A DNA stretch of 48,228 nucleotides from Caldilineaceae bacterium. Lineage in GTDB: Bacteria; Chloroflexota; Anaerolineae; Caldilineales; Caldilineaceae. The DNA lies in assembly GCA_019637695.1 (NCBI GenBank), contig JAHBVG010000046.1, positions 1-48,228 on the forward strand, given 5' to 3'. The position numbers and the translations under genes are program-made. Each line of letters begins with the position of its first letter. The stretch's first letter is position 1. Positions 32,976 to 41,316 of the stretch are shown in pieces. The notes below the pieces were generated by a model. It saw only the letters and a list, made by a program, of their open reading frames with translations, was not told the DNA's origin and ran no database searches.

Positions 32976-34421
32976 ATGACAACCAATGCACAGGCTATCG
33001 AACAATGGGGGATCTTCGAAATTTCCCTCAACGGCCCCAGCGAGGGAAACCCCTACCTTGATGTTGAGCTTTCCGCCCGTTTCCAATGCGGGGATCGAAC
33101 TGTCGAGCCGGACGGCTTCTACGACGGCGATGGGATCTATCGGGTGCGGCTAATGCCCGATGTGCAGGGCGAATGGCGCTACACCACGCGCAGCAACCGC
33201 GCAGAATTGGACGGCCACACGGGCAGTTTCACCTGTGTTGCGCCATCGGCGGGCAATCATGGGCCGGTGCGCGTCCACAACACCTTCCACTTTGCCTATG
33301 CCGATGGCACGCCCCACATCTCAGTAGGGACCACCTGCTACGCCTGGATCCACCAAACCGAGGAGCTTCAAGAGCAGACGTTGGAGACACTCAAAACTGC
33401 GCCTTTCAACAAGATGCGCATGTGCGTCTTCCCCAAGCATTACCCCTATAACCGCAATGAGCCACCCCACCACCCCTTCCTCGAAGGCGCGGACGGTGGA
33501 CGCGATTTCAGCCGACCCAATCCCGAAGCCTTCCGCCATCTGGAGCGGCGCGTCCTCGATCTGCAACGGTTGGGCATCGAGGCCGATATCATCATCTTCC
33601 ATCCCTATGACTGTTGGGGCTATGCCACGATGACGCCGGACGAAAACCGCCGCTACCTGCGCTATCTGCTGGCGCGACTCTCCCCCTTCCGCAACGTCTG
33701 GTGGTCCATGGCCAATGAGTATGATTTCATGCTCAAGACCATTCCGCTGGAACTGTGGGACGAACTCTTCCAAACTGTGGTCGAGCGCGATCCTTATCAC
33801 CTGCGCTCGATCCACCAGGCCCATCTCGATTACGACTACACCAAACCGTGGGTGACTCACGCTTCGGTGCAAAAATGGGATGTACGTCGGTCGCGCGAAT
33901 GGCGGCAGCAGTACCAAAAGCCGGTGGTCAACGATGAACCCGAATACGAGGGGAATATCCCGCACACCTGGGGCAACATCTCGGCGCAGGAGCTTGTCAA
34001 CCGCTTCTGGATCACCTTTGCCGATGGCGCGTACGCCGGTCACGGCGAGACCTACCTCCACCCCGAGGATATTCTCTGGTGGTCGAAGGGCGGGGTGTTG
34101 CACGGGGAAAGCGCGCCGCGCATCGCTTTCCTGCGCCGTATCATCGAGGACGCGCCCCCTGGCGGCCTCACCCCCATGGATGGACTGTGGATCTGGAGCC
34201 GCATCTCCGGCAGCAGCAACGGCGGCTACCGGCTCATCTACTTTGGCCCACACCAGCCCAAAACGTGGATCGACGCCCTGCCCGACAGTGGCCGCTATAC
34301 CGTCGATCTCATCGACACCTGGGAGATGACCATCACCCCGCTGGGGACCTTTGAGGGCAAGCAGATGATCGATCTGCCCGGCAAGCCCTACATGGCCTTG
34401 CGCATTCAGATAGACGGATAG
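32976..34421 (+). CDS. Apiosidase-like glycoside hydrolase (DUF5060-DUF4038-DUF5605 type), copy 2
   Basis: A 481-residue paralogue of the hydrolase at 24023 with the same three-domain order. Conserved stretches include VEPDGFYDGDGIYRVRLMPD, RAELDGHTGSFTCVAPSAGN, YADGTPHISVGTTCYAW and YLHPEDILWWSKGGVLHGES. Likely catalytic acids are E248 in WWSMANEYD and E321 in VVNDEPEYEGN. The surrounding loops differ from copy 1 (for example PYNRNEPPHHPFLEGADGG), so the substrate may differ. No signal peptide. ATG follows AAAGGA. The TAG stop is the first part of an AGGACTTAC inverted-repeat element. It forms the distal end of the transporter/nucleoside-hydrolase/hydrolase group. Confidence 0.85.
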   Translation: MTTNAQAIEQWGIFEISLNGPSEGNPYLDVELSARFQCGDRTVEPDGFYDGDGIYRVRLMPDVQGEWRYTTRSNRAELDGHTGSFTCVAPSAGNHGPVRVHNTFHFAYADGTPHISVGTTCYAWIHQTEELQEQTLETLKTAPFNKMRMCVFPKHYPYNRNEPPHHPFLEGADGGRDFSRPNPEAFRHLERRVLDLQRLGIEADIIIFHPYDCWGYATMTPDENRRYLRYLLARLSPFRNVWWSMANEYDFMLKTIPLELWDELFQTVVERDPYHLRSIHQAHLDYDYTKPWVTHASVQKWDVRRSREWRQQYQKPVVNDEPEYEGNIPHTWGNISAQELVNRFWITFADGAYAGHGETYLHPEDILWWSKGGVLHGESAPRIAFLRRIIEDAPPGGLTPMDGLWIWSRISGSSNGGYRLIYFGPHQPKTWIDALPDSGRYTVDLIDTWEMTITPLGTFEGKQMIDLPGKPYMALRIQIDG

Positions 34422-34491
34422 GACTTACGCAGTTCGGAGACCTGCCAGGTTTTCTGAAACCTGGCAGGTCTGCTTCAACTGTGTAAGTCCT
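34420..34491. mobile_element. MITE-like inverted-repeat element (AGGACTTAC ends)
   Basis: Terminal repeats AGGACTTACGCAGTT (34420-34434) and AACTGTGTAAGTCCT (34477-34491) match at 14 of 15 positions. A perfect inner stem GACCTGCCAGGTTT/AAACCTGGCAGGTC (34439-34452, 34457-34470) has a 4-base loop. No coding capacity, which fits a miniature element. It overlaps the stop codon of the hydrolase gene. Confidence 0.65.
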
Positions 34492-34520
34492 GAAGGACAA
34501 AATCGAGCGACGAATGATCG

Positions 34521-34610
34521 GAGATCGACGCGCTCGACCGCCGCGCCGCTCACCTCGGCAAAGTTTTTGTAGCTCTCCGATCCGCATTCGCTTGCAGCCC
34601 TGCTCTAGCG
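34521..34610 (+). pseudogene. Decayed copy of the 3' end of the DUF5995 gene
   Basis: Positions 34521-34564 match 44211-44254 (inside the DUF5995 gene) at 42 of 44 bases. The similarity continues to 34595 with a one-base length difference that shifts the frame. After an apparent internal deletion, TGCTCTAGCG (34601-34610) equals the end of that gene (44341-44350) including its TAG. No start codon or upstream part remains. The relic abuts the MITE-like element and overlaps the 3' end of the convergent delta-60 gene. Confidence 0.75.
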
Positions 34611-36863
34611 CAGGGTCATCGGCAAATAGACCTTTTCGCTAAACCCTGCCAATAGATCCACCAGGCGCGCCGCGAATGGTTGTGGCCGACCACCGATTTC
34701 GCCAAACGTCCCCGCTACCAGGATGCTCTCGTCCACCAGCAGCGCCAGGGCATGGACCGAGCCGTTGGTCGTCGGGTTAAAAGTGCTGTCCGGGACGCCA
34801 TCCCCGTTCAACCGCCCCAGCGTCTCATAGGGCTGGTCGTTCATCCGCAAAAAGAGGCCGCCAACCAGAATTCTGCCGTCTGGCTGCAACACCAACGCCC
34901 GAATCGCGCCGTCGAACCAGTGATTCCTGTTGCCTGCGCAGTGAAAGAACGTCTCGTCCGGCGCGCCGTCGACTTCGAGCCGAAGGACAATGTTCGAGCT
35001 GTATCCCGGACAGCCGAATGTGCCGCCGATCAGAATCTTGCCGTCTGGTTGCAGGGTGATGGCCTGAACCCGGTTGTTGAGGGTCGGGGTGAAGACGCTG
35101 TCGAGCGCGCCATCGGGGTGTAGCCGGCCAAAATAGGGCCGCGACTCTCCGCTCAGGGTAAGGAACGCGCCGCCCACCAGGATTTTGCCATCCGGCTGCA
35201 CCTGCAGCGCATTCACGGTGCTGTCCGCGCCAGGGTTGAAATCGGCGTCCACGCTGCCGTCACTGTTCAACCGGCCGATATTGAAACGGGGTTGCCCGCC
35301 CAGACTGTTAAATTGGCCGCCCACCAGAATCTTGCCGTCTGTCTGAACTGCCATGGCGTGAACCTGACCCGGCGCCGCGCCGTTCATCATCCCTGGATTG
35401 AAACTATCGTCTAGACTGCCGTCTGCGTTGAGCCGCCCCAGTGAAGATCGCGCCGCGCCGCCGAGCATTGTGAAGCTGCCGCCGACCAGGATTTTGCCAT
35501 CGGCCTGCACCGCCACAGTATTGACGGTGAAATTACCCTCGCCAGGCATAAAGTCGGGGTCCAGGCTGCCGTCGGCATTGAGACGGGCGACGCGGCTGCG
35601 CGGCTGCCCATTAATTTCCGTAAACACGCCACCCAGGACAATCTTCCCGTCCGCTTGCAGCGCCAGACTGTTGATCGCATTATTGACAGTCGGGTTAAAA
35701 TCAGGGTCCGGCAGAAACGACGGCGCGGCGGGGTGGGCGCGGCCCAGAAAGCGGCGCGCCACCCCGCCCATTTGGGTGAACATGCCCCCCGCCAACACCT
35801 GCCCATCCGCCTGCGCGGCCACTGCGAAAACTGCATGATTGGTTCCGGGGTTGAAAGTCCCATCCCTGGCGCCATTGGCTGTCAGCCGGGCGATATACAT
35901 ACGGCGTTGATTGTTGATCCGGTTAAATTCGCCGCCCACCACAATACGGCCGTCTGCTTGCAGGGCGATGTCGTATACGACGCCATCGGCCACACCGACA
36001 AAGCTAAAATCGGTGCTACCATCGGCGTGGAAGCGGCGCAGATGGCCGCCAAAATTGCCGCCGACGAGCGTCTTGCCGTCCGGCTGCACGACCATTGTAT
36101 ACACATCGGCGGTAATGATACCAGGCGTGACGGGGTAACCGACCTCCAGACTGCCATCGGTGTTCAACCGCCCCAGGTAATTCTGTGGCTGCCCAGCCAA
36201 CTCGGTGAAGGGACCACCGACCAGGATTTTGTCATCGGCCTGCACCGCCAGGGCGCGCACCCTTCTGTTGGCCCCCGGATTAAAGCTGGCATCCAGGCTG
36301 CCATCCGCGTTCAACCGGGCGATATTTTGGCGCGGCTGCCCGGCCACTTCGGTAAAAAGACCGCCAATCAGGACTTTGCCGTCAGATTGAACGGCGACAG
36401 CGTCAACTGCGCTGAGTAAGCCATTATGCCTGATAACAGGGGGAGCGAAGCTGGCGTCCAGGCTCCCGTCGGCGTTCAACCGCACCACCGACCAGGAAGT
36501 GGGAAGATAGGGCGTCCCACCCACAACGATCTTCCCGTCATTTTGCAGAGCGATGGTATGCACAACACCGACGGGAGCCGGGGTAAAGGCGCTATCGAGG
36601 CTGCCATCTGGGTTGAGACGGCCGATTCGCTGCTGGGCGGACGACCCGCTCAGGTTGCCAAACCCGCCGCCCACCAAGATTTTGCCGTCCGGCTGGACAA
36701 GGAGAGCAAGAACAAAGTTGTTCGGCGCAGGGTCGAAGCCGGGATCTGTAAAGGCGGCGTGCGTCGACCCGGGCCGGATCAGCCCAATCAACAGCGCCGC
36801 CAGCGCCAGGCAAAAGAGAAGGAATGTACGGTACGCTTTCCGTTGGCATCGTTCAGTTGTCAT
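34605..36863 (-). CDS. Secreted delta-60-repeat (DUF5122) beta-propeller protein
   Basis: A 752-residue protein with an N-terminal signal segment (RTFLLFCLALAALLIGLI) followed by fourteen repeats of about 45-60 residues, each containing a version of LxVQPDGKILVGG and RLNADGSLDxxFNP. This is the delta-60/DUF5122 repeat, expected to fold as beta-propeller blades; fourteen units would make two seven-bladed propellers. No enzymatic motif is seen. ATG at 36863 follows AAAGGAG; an open frame upstream to 37085 overlaps the small gene and is not coding. The C-terminus ends EKVYLPMTLR, a surface-protein-like tail. Probably an extracellular binding or surface protein of unknown partner. Confidence 0.88.
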   Translation of the reverse strand: MTTERCQRKAYRTFLLFCLALAALLIGLIRPGSTHAAFTDPGFDPAPNNFVLALLVQPDGKILVGGGFGNLSGSSAQQRIGRLNPDGSLDSAFTPAPVGVVHTIALQNDGKIVVGGTPYLPTSWSVVRLNADGSLDASFAPPVIRHNGLLSAVDAVAVQSDGKVLIGGLFTEVAGQPRQNIARLNADGSLDASFNPGANRRVRALAVQADDKILVGGPFTELAGQPQNYLGRLNTDGSLEVGYPVTPGIITADVYTMVVQPDGKTLVGGNFGGHLRRFHADGSTDFSFVGVADGVVYDIALQADGRIVVGGEFNRINNQRRMYIARLTANGARDGTFNPGTNHAVFAVAAQADGQVLAGGMFTQMGGVARRFLGRAHPAAPSFLPDPDFNPTVNNAINSLALQADGKIVLGGVFTEINGQPRSRVARLNADGSLDPDFMPGEGNFTVNTVAVQADGKILVGGSFTMLGGAARSSLGRLNADGSLDDSFNPGMMNGAAPGQVHAMAVQTDGKILVGGQFNSLGGQPRFNIGRLNSDGSVDADFNPGADSTVNALQVQPDGKILVGGAFLTLSGESRPYFGRLHPDGALDSVFTPTLNNRVQAITLQPDGKILIGGTFGCPGYSSNIVLRLEVDGAPDETFFHCAGNRNHWFDGAIRALVLQPDGRILVGGLFLRMNDQPYETLGRLNGDGVPDSTFNPTTNGSVHALALLVDESILVAGTFGEIGGRPQPFAARLVDLLAGFSEKVYLPMTLR

Positions 36864-37044
36864 TTTGGTTCTCCTTTGAGATAAAATCGGGAGGGGGTGA
36901 GGCGGGCCGCCCCTGCAATAAATCCAGCAGTTCGGCGGCGGTGTGAAACGGCCACCGCTCGCCCGTCCGCGGATTGGTGACAATACCATGCGGCTGCCCG
37001 TCGCTGCCTTGCCGAATTCGTACAATATATGCCTGATAATCCAT
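36853..37044 (-). CDS. Small conserved-looking protein upstream of the delta-60 gene
   Basis: A 63-residue protein: MDYQAYIVRIRQGSDGQPHG, then IVTNPRTGERWPFHTAAELL and a Pro-rich tail. The pattern Y-I-V-R-I-W/R ... P-x-T-G-E-R ... F-x-x-x-x-E-L-L recalls small proteins often found beside BTAD-type regulators, but I cannot assign a function. It overlaps the delta-60 gene by 11 bases (its last codons contain that gene's ATG), indicating coupling. No clear Shine-Dalgarno site; an ATG/TTG further upstream (37119) is possible but would run into the divergent gene. Confidence 0.65.
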   Translation of the reverse strand: MDYQAYIVRIRQGSDGQPHGIVTNPRTGERWPFHTAAELLDLLQGRPASPPPDFISKENQNDN

Positions 37045-37111
37045 AGTCTGACGATATAATGAGGATGTTGACAACGAATGAACAACGTCGTACTTGTGAG
37101 GGAATCTGCTC

Positions 37112-40100
37112 TTGTCCACCCTGATTCGCCGCCCCCGGTTGTTGGATCAAGTTAACGCAGCATTGAGTGAGGGCCATCTTTTCGTCACCGCCCCGGCCGG
37201 GTACGGCAAGACTATGCTGTTACAGAGTTTGGAGACAGAGCGTCCGTATACCTACCTGATTCCGCTCACCGCCGCCGACGGCGACCCGGCCAGCCTGCGT
37301 CAACGATTGGAACCGCTGCTCCAGGCGGAAAACACGCTCTTGCTCGACGATGTCCATCATCTGCTGGTTGCTGATGCTGCCATTGACTGGTTACAAACTC
37401 AGATGCGCCGCCCGCAACCCCGATGGGTATTGGCCGGGCGTCAACCTTTGTTCCCTGCCACAGATCTGGCCCTCTATGCCAAAATCAATCATCTGCGCAT
37501 GGAGGATCTGGCCTTCAACGACGACGAAGCGCACACCTGGCTGGGGCAACGTCTACAAGCGTGGGACGGCTGGCAGCGCCGGCTCGAAGGATGGCCGTTG
37601 GGGCTGGGATTGCTGAAGAATCTGGAAGATGTCGCCGATCCACAGCCCATCGCCGAGAAGCAGTTGTTCGCCTACCTGGCTGAGCGGGTATTGACCGGAT
37701 TGTCGCCTGAGTTGCAGCGGTTTATGCAGGTAACGGCGCTTCCTCTGACCTTCACCCATGAGCTGGCCGCTCATCTGCTGCCAGAAAGCGATGCCAACGC
37801 TGCCACCCAGAGCTTACTTGCGCGTAATCTCTTCCTTTATCACGATCATCAGCACGATCTCTACCGCTACCACGATCTGATCCGCGCTTTTTTGCAGCAA
37901 CAGCTTCCCCCGGCGCAGCGCAACGCCATCATGCGGGCGTCCGTCATCTGGCTGCACGCGCGTGGAGAGATCGTTGAAGCTATCGAAAACGCGCTAGAGG
38001 GCGCACTGTGGACGGAAGCGGCCGATCTGCTCGCCTCGCCCGAAGCCTTCACGCACATCCGCGCCAGGGGGCATTTCATCACCCATCACCGCTGGGTGAT
38101 GACTTTGCCGCCAGAAATCCTGGCAGAGCGACCAGGGCTGCTCCTGCGCAACGGCGCCGCGCTCTTCCATCTGCGCGAGCGCCGCAATGAGGCATGGAGT
38201 TGCCTGGAACAAGGCGTGGCATTGGCAGCCGCAGCCAATCACACTGAGATCCATCGCCTGGGGTTGCGCTATATGGCCTTCTTTCACGGCGATGAAGGCC
38301 ACAACCGGCAGGCGTTAGCGCTCTGCCAACAGATCATCGCCCTGCCTGATCTAGCTCTATCTCAACAGATCGCCGTGCGCCAGGACATGATTGCGTTGCA
38401 CTCCTTTTTGGGCGAATTCGAGCAAGCGCAGATCTGCTACCGGCAGGTGCGCGCCTTGACGGCGACAGAGCCGGGCGGCGTCATTGAGCAGGTCAATTTT
38501 GCCTCCCTGGTCCTGGCGGCGCGTGGACAGCGGGCCGCAGCGCTCACCATCCTTCAACGAGTTGCTGAAGAAGTGGCGGCAGCGCAAAACCATCAGGATC
38601 GGTTGCTTATCCTGCGCAATATTGGCAACTTGTTGCTCGACCAGGGGGATTGGGCAGGACAACGTGAGAATCTTGCTGCTATGGAAACCATCATGGCGCA
38701 GATGGAGACTGTCGATGAGCGAATTCTGGTCAGTTTGCACTATGATCGTGCGTTGTTGGCGGTGGGCGAGGGACGTTTTGCCGAGGCTGCCGCCATCCTG
38801 ACCGAAGGCGAAAAGAGGCCAATCGTGCGTTCGTCGCCGCTGTTGCGTATCCTCTTCGCAACGGCGACAGTCTGGCTACAGCGGCGACAGAAACACTTTT
38901 CAGACGCCATTCGCCAGGCAGACGCCGTCCTCGCCACGCCCAGCGAGTTCCCCTATTTTAGAGCGCGTCTGGCGTTAGAAAGGGACATTGCCGCCGTGCT
39001 GGCCGCGTTGGCTGCGGGCGATCTGCGCGGATTTCACTTGTCTCCACAGACCCGCGCCCTGATCTCCCTGCGCGCCCGCGCTGAATTGGTGCGGATGCAG
39101 ATGCTGCTGGCGATCCTTTATTGGCGGCAAGGCAAGGCGCGCTGGCGGCGTCTGGCGCGGCGGGTAGTCGTTGCAGGAGACGCGCCATTATACGCCCGGC
39201 TGCTCACCACCCGCGACCCAGAATTGGCCGCTGAATTTTGGAAAATCCTGCTGGTGGAGGGGTTGGAAGTGGAGAAGTCCACTGCGGCGCTGCGCGAAAT
39301 CGGGCAGAGTCTCCCCTTGTTGGCGCTGTTACAACACAAGAGCGAACGCGTACGCCGCCAGACGGCGATCCTGTTGGCGGAAATCGGTCAAGAGGAAGCG
39401 ATGCCCCTGTTGGCAACCGCCGTCGCTGCGGAATCGGATAGATCCACCCAAGAGGCGATGCAAACGGCTCTGAACACGCTAGAATCGCTGCCCCCGCCGC
39501 CCCTTTATATCCGGTTGATGGGTGAATTCCATCTGCAACGGGGAGAAAAAAGCTATGTCACCGGGGATTTCCATCGCCCTATTGTTGCCCGACTGCTACA
39601 ATACTTCGTCCTCTATAAGGAGCGCCCCATTCCTCGCGACCGGATCTTAGAAGATCTGTGGCCGGAGGGCGACCCAGCGCAGACAGTGGTGACCTTGCGC
39701 ACGCTCAACAGCCACCTGCGCACCCTGCTCGATCCATACATGCGGCCACGCGGTCCGAATCGCTACATCGTCGCCGAGCGGGACAACTACCGCTTCGATC
39801 CCTACGGCGTCGTTGACAGCGATCTGGCCCACTTCACAACCCAGGTGGAACAGACATTGGCTCTAAGCACGCTGGACGATGATAGGCTGGCGTCTTTGGA
39901 GGGGATCCTGGCCGGCTACGCTCCGCTGTTGCCCGATCTACCCTATGCCGACTGGCTGTTGGAACCGCGCCAGCGGTTGGAAGATCTCTATTTGGAGGGC
40001 GCTAACTGTCTGGCCGAAGGCTATCTTGCACAACGCGACTGGCAGCGTAGCCAGCGCTGGCTGCGCCGCGCTCTACAGATTGCGCCCTGGCTAGAGCAGG

Positions 40101-40264
40101 CATGGCAAATGCTCATGCGCGTTCATGCCCGGCAGGGGCAGCGGGGATTGGCGCTGAAAACCTATCACGAGGCAGCGGCAGCATTGGAACGGGAACTCGG
40201 CGTCGCGCCAGGAGAATTGACTACCTGGCTATACCAGCGAATCCAGGCAGATGAGCCGATTTAA
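37112..40264 (+). CDS. MalT/AfsR-like ATPase regulator with C-terminal BTAD domain
   Basis: A 1050-residue STAND-type transcription regulator. It begins with an ATPase of the MalT kind (P-loop APAGYGKTMLL at about 27-37, LLLDDVHHLL Walker B, WVLAGRQP), then a winged-helix and TPR-like helical region (300-650). About 740-790 holds two HEAT-like repeats (RQTAILLAEIGQEEAMPLLA). The C-terminal part has a winged helix (about 800-895, RPIPRDRILEDLWPEGDPAQ) and a BTAD domain (about 900-1045, LPYADWLLEPRQRLEDLY). TTG start at 37112 with GAGGGA eight bases upstream. It is divergent from the small gene and the delta-60 gene and may control them. The inducing ligand is unknown. Confidence 0.85.
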   Translation: MSTLIRRPRLLDQVNAALSEGHLFVTAPAGYGKTMLLQSLETERPYTYLIPLTAADGDPASLRQRLEPLLQAENTLLLDDVHHLLVADAAIDWLQTQMRRPQPRWVLAGRQPLFPATDLALYAKINHLRMEDLAFNDDEAHTWLGQRLQAWDGWQRRLEGWPLGLGLLKNLEDVADPQPIAEKQLFAYLAERVLTGLSPELQRFMQVTALPLTFTHELAAHLLPESDANAATQSLLARNLFLYHDHQHDLYRYHDLIRAFLQQQLPPAQRNAIMRASVIWLHARGEIVEAIENALEGALWTEAADLLASPEAFTHIRARGHFITHHRWVMTLPPEILAERPGLLLRNGAALFHLRERRNEAWSCLEQGVALAAAANHTEIHRLGLRYMAFFHGDEGHNRQALALCQQIIALPDLALSQQIAVRQDMIALHSFLGEFEQAQICYRQVRALTATEPGGVIEQVNFASLVLAARGQRAAALTILQRVAEEVAAAQNHQDRLLILRNIGNLLLDQGDWAGQRENLAAMETIMAQMETVDERILVSLHYDRALLAVGEGRFAEAAAILTEGEKRPIVRSSPLLRILFATATVWLQRRQKHFSDAIRQADAVLATPSEFPYFRARLALERDIAAVLAALAAGDLRGFHLSPQTRALISLRARAELVRMQMLLAILYWRQGKARWRRLARRVVVAGDAPLYARLLTTRDPELAAEFWKILLVEGLEVEKSTAALREIGQSLPLLALLQHKSERVRRQTAILLAEIGQEEAMPLLATAVAAESDRSTQEAMQTALNTLESLPPPPLYIRLMGEFHLQRGEKSYVTGDFHRPIVARLLQYFVLYKERPIPRDRILEDLWPEGDPAQTVVTLRTLNSHLRTLLDPYMRPRGPNRYIVAERDNYRFDPYGVVDSDLAHFTTQVEQTLALSTLDDDRLASLEGILAGYAPLLPDLPYADWLLEPRQRLEDLYLEGANCLAEGYLAQRDWQRSQRWLRRALQIAPWLEQAWQMLMRVHARQGQRGLALKTYHEAAAALERELGVAPGELTTWLYQRIQADEPI

Positions 40265-40305
40265 TGCAGTTCACATCGGAACCCGGTGTTTTGCATCGCT
40301 CTAGC

Positions 40306-40337
40306 CGGGTCACGGACCTGGCGGCGGGTCACGGACC
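40306..40337. repeat. GGTCACGGACC-family repeat, copy 3 (direct pair)
   Basis: Two direct copies of CGGGTCACGGACC at 40306-40318 and 40325-40337, separated by TGGCGG. It is the same core as the inverted elements at 70, 3173 and 44379 but arranged head to tail. It lies between the BTAD regulator and the GntR promoter. Confidence 0.75.
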
Positions 40338-40391
40338 GATGAAAAGCATTTAGCCGCCTTACCCTACTTTGTCCCCCGGAGTCCACCTCTA

Positions 40392-40420
40392 TTGACAACC
40401 TTCCCAAATTCTACTATGCT
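40392..40420 (+). promoter_or_regulatory. Promoter of the GntR regulator gene
   Basis: TTGACA at 40392-40397, 17 bases, TATGCT at 40415-40420; the same -10 hexamer and spacing as the transketolase operon promoter. Predicted start is near 40427. Confidence 0.7.
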
Positions 40421-40486
40421 TTCCCTTGGAATGTGGCATACCAATTCATATCTCTCCTGTTCAATCCACCTTCGAGTACGAAGACA

Positions 40487-41224
40487 GTGAACGATCAAAC
40501 TGGACTGTTTCAGCCGTTAGAGCGTCATTCCACGCTGGCAAGCCGCGTGACCCGCCAGCTTGAAACCATGATCATGGAAAATCGTCTGCAACCTGGCGAC
40601 CGTCTCCCTTCGGAGCGAGATCTGGCGATGGAGTTTGGTGTGAGCCGCACGGTTGTGCGTGAAGCTGTGCGTGCATTGGTCGCCAAGAATCTGCTTGAAG
40701 TGCTACCCGGCAGTGGTACATTGGTGCGCCGCCCTTCCATGGAGTCGGTGGCGCGCTCCATGGCTTTGCTTTTGCGCGTCGGCCAGGCCCACGTAGACTA
40801 TGAAAAAGTCCACGAGGTGCGGCGGACCCTTGAAGTGGAGATCGCGGGGTTGGCCGCAGAACGACGCACCGAATCGGATCTGGAGATGATCGAGCGCTTG
40901 CTGGCAGAATCCCCCAACACCTGGGACAATCAAGAAGACTTCGCCCTGCATGACCTGGCCTTCCACAATGCGCTGGCCCAGGCCGCCCACAACGAAATCT
41001 TTCTCTTTGTCCTCAATTCCCTGGCCGATATTATGCTGGAGGTGCGGCGCATGGCCTTTACCGTGCCTGGTCTGCCCCAACGCGCCCAACTGTTTCACCA
41101 TACCATTGTCGAGTGTATCCGCGACGGCGACCCACAGCGGGCACAGCAGGCCATGCATGAGGATCTGCTTTATGCCGAGAACAATCTACGGCAGGCGCTG
41201 GCGCTTTTAGAAGGGGATTCGTGA
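40487..41224 (+). CDS. GntR-family transcriptional regulator, FadR subfamily
   Basis: A 245-residue regulator: N-terminal winged helix (LASRVTRQLETMIMENRLQP, PSERDLAMEFGVSRTVVREA) and a C-terminal FCD domain (VHEVRRTLEVEIAGLAA, DLAFHNALAQAAHNEIF, HHTIVECIRDGDPQRAQ) with the usual metal-binding Asp/His residues. I chose a GTG at 40487; a GTG at 40433 would add 18 residues but would lie only a few bases from the predicted transcription start. FCD regulators commonly sense sugar acids such as glucuronate, galacturonate or gluconate. Downstream are an oxidoreductase and an epimerase, its likely targets. Confidence 0.87.
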   Translation: MNDQTGLFQPLERHSTLASRVTRQLETMIMENRLQPGDRLPSERDLAMEFGVSRTVVREAVRALVAKNLLEVLPGSGTLVRRPSMESVARSMALLLRVGQAHVDYEKVHEVRRTLEVEIAGLAAERRTESDLEMIERLLAESPNTWDNQEDFALHDLAFHNALAQAAHNEIFLFVLNSLADIMLEVRRMAFTVPGLPQRAQLFHHTIVECIRDGDPQRAQQAMHEDLLYAENNLRQALALLEGDS

Positions 41225-41302
41225 ATGGGGATTGGGGATCAGGAGATGCGCCCTCTCCGCCCCAGTCACCAATCACCAGTCACCATCCCTAAATCACCTC
41301 TC
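41225..41302. repeat. Heptamer array before the oxidoreductase gene
   Basis: GGGGATTGGGGATCAGG-type units right after the GntR stop, and CCCAGTC, ACCAATC, ACCAGTC, ACCATCC units further on, ending shortly before AAGGAG. Imperfect inverted arrangement. Confidence 0.8.
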
Positions 41303-41316
41303 AAGGAGTCACCCGC

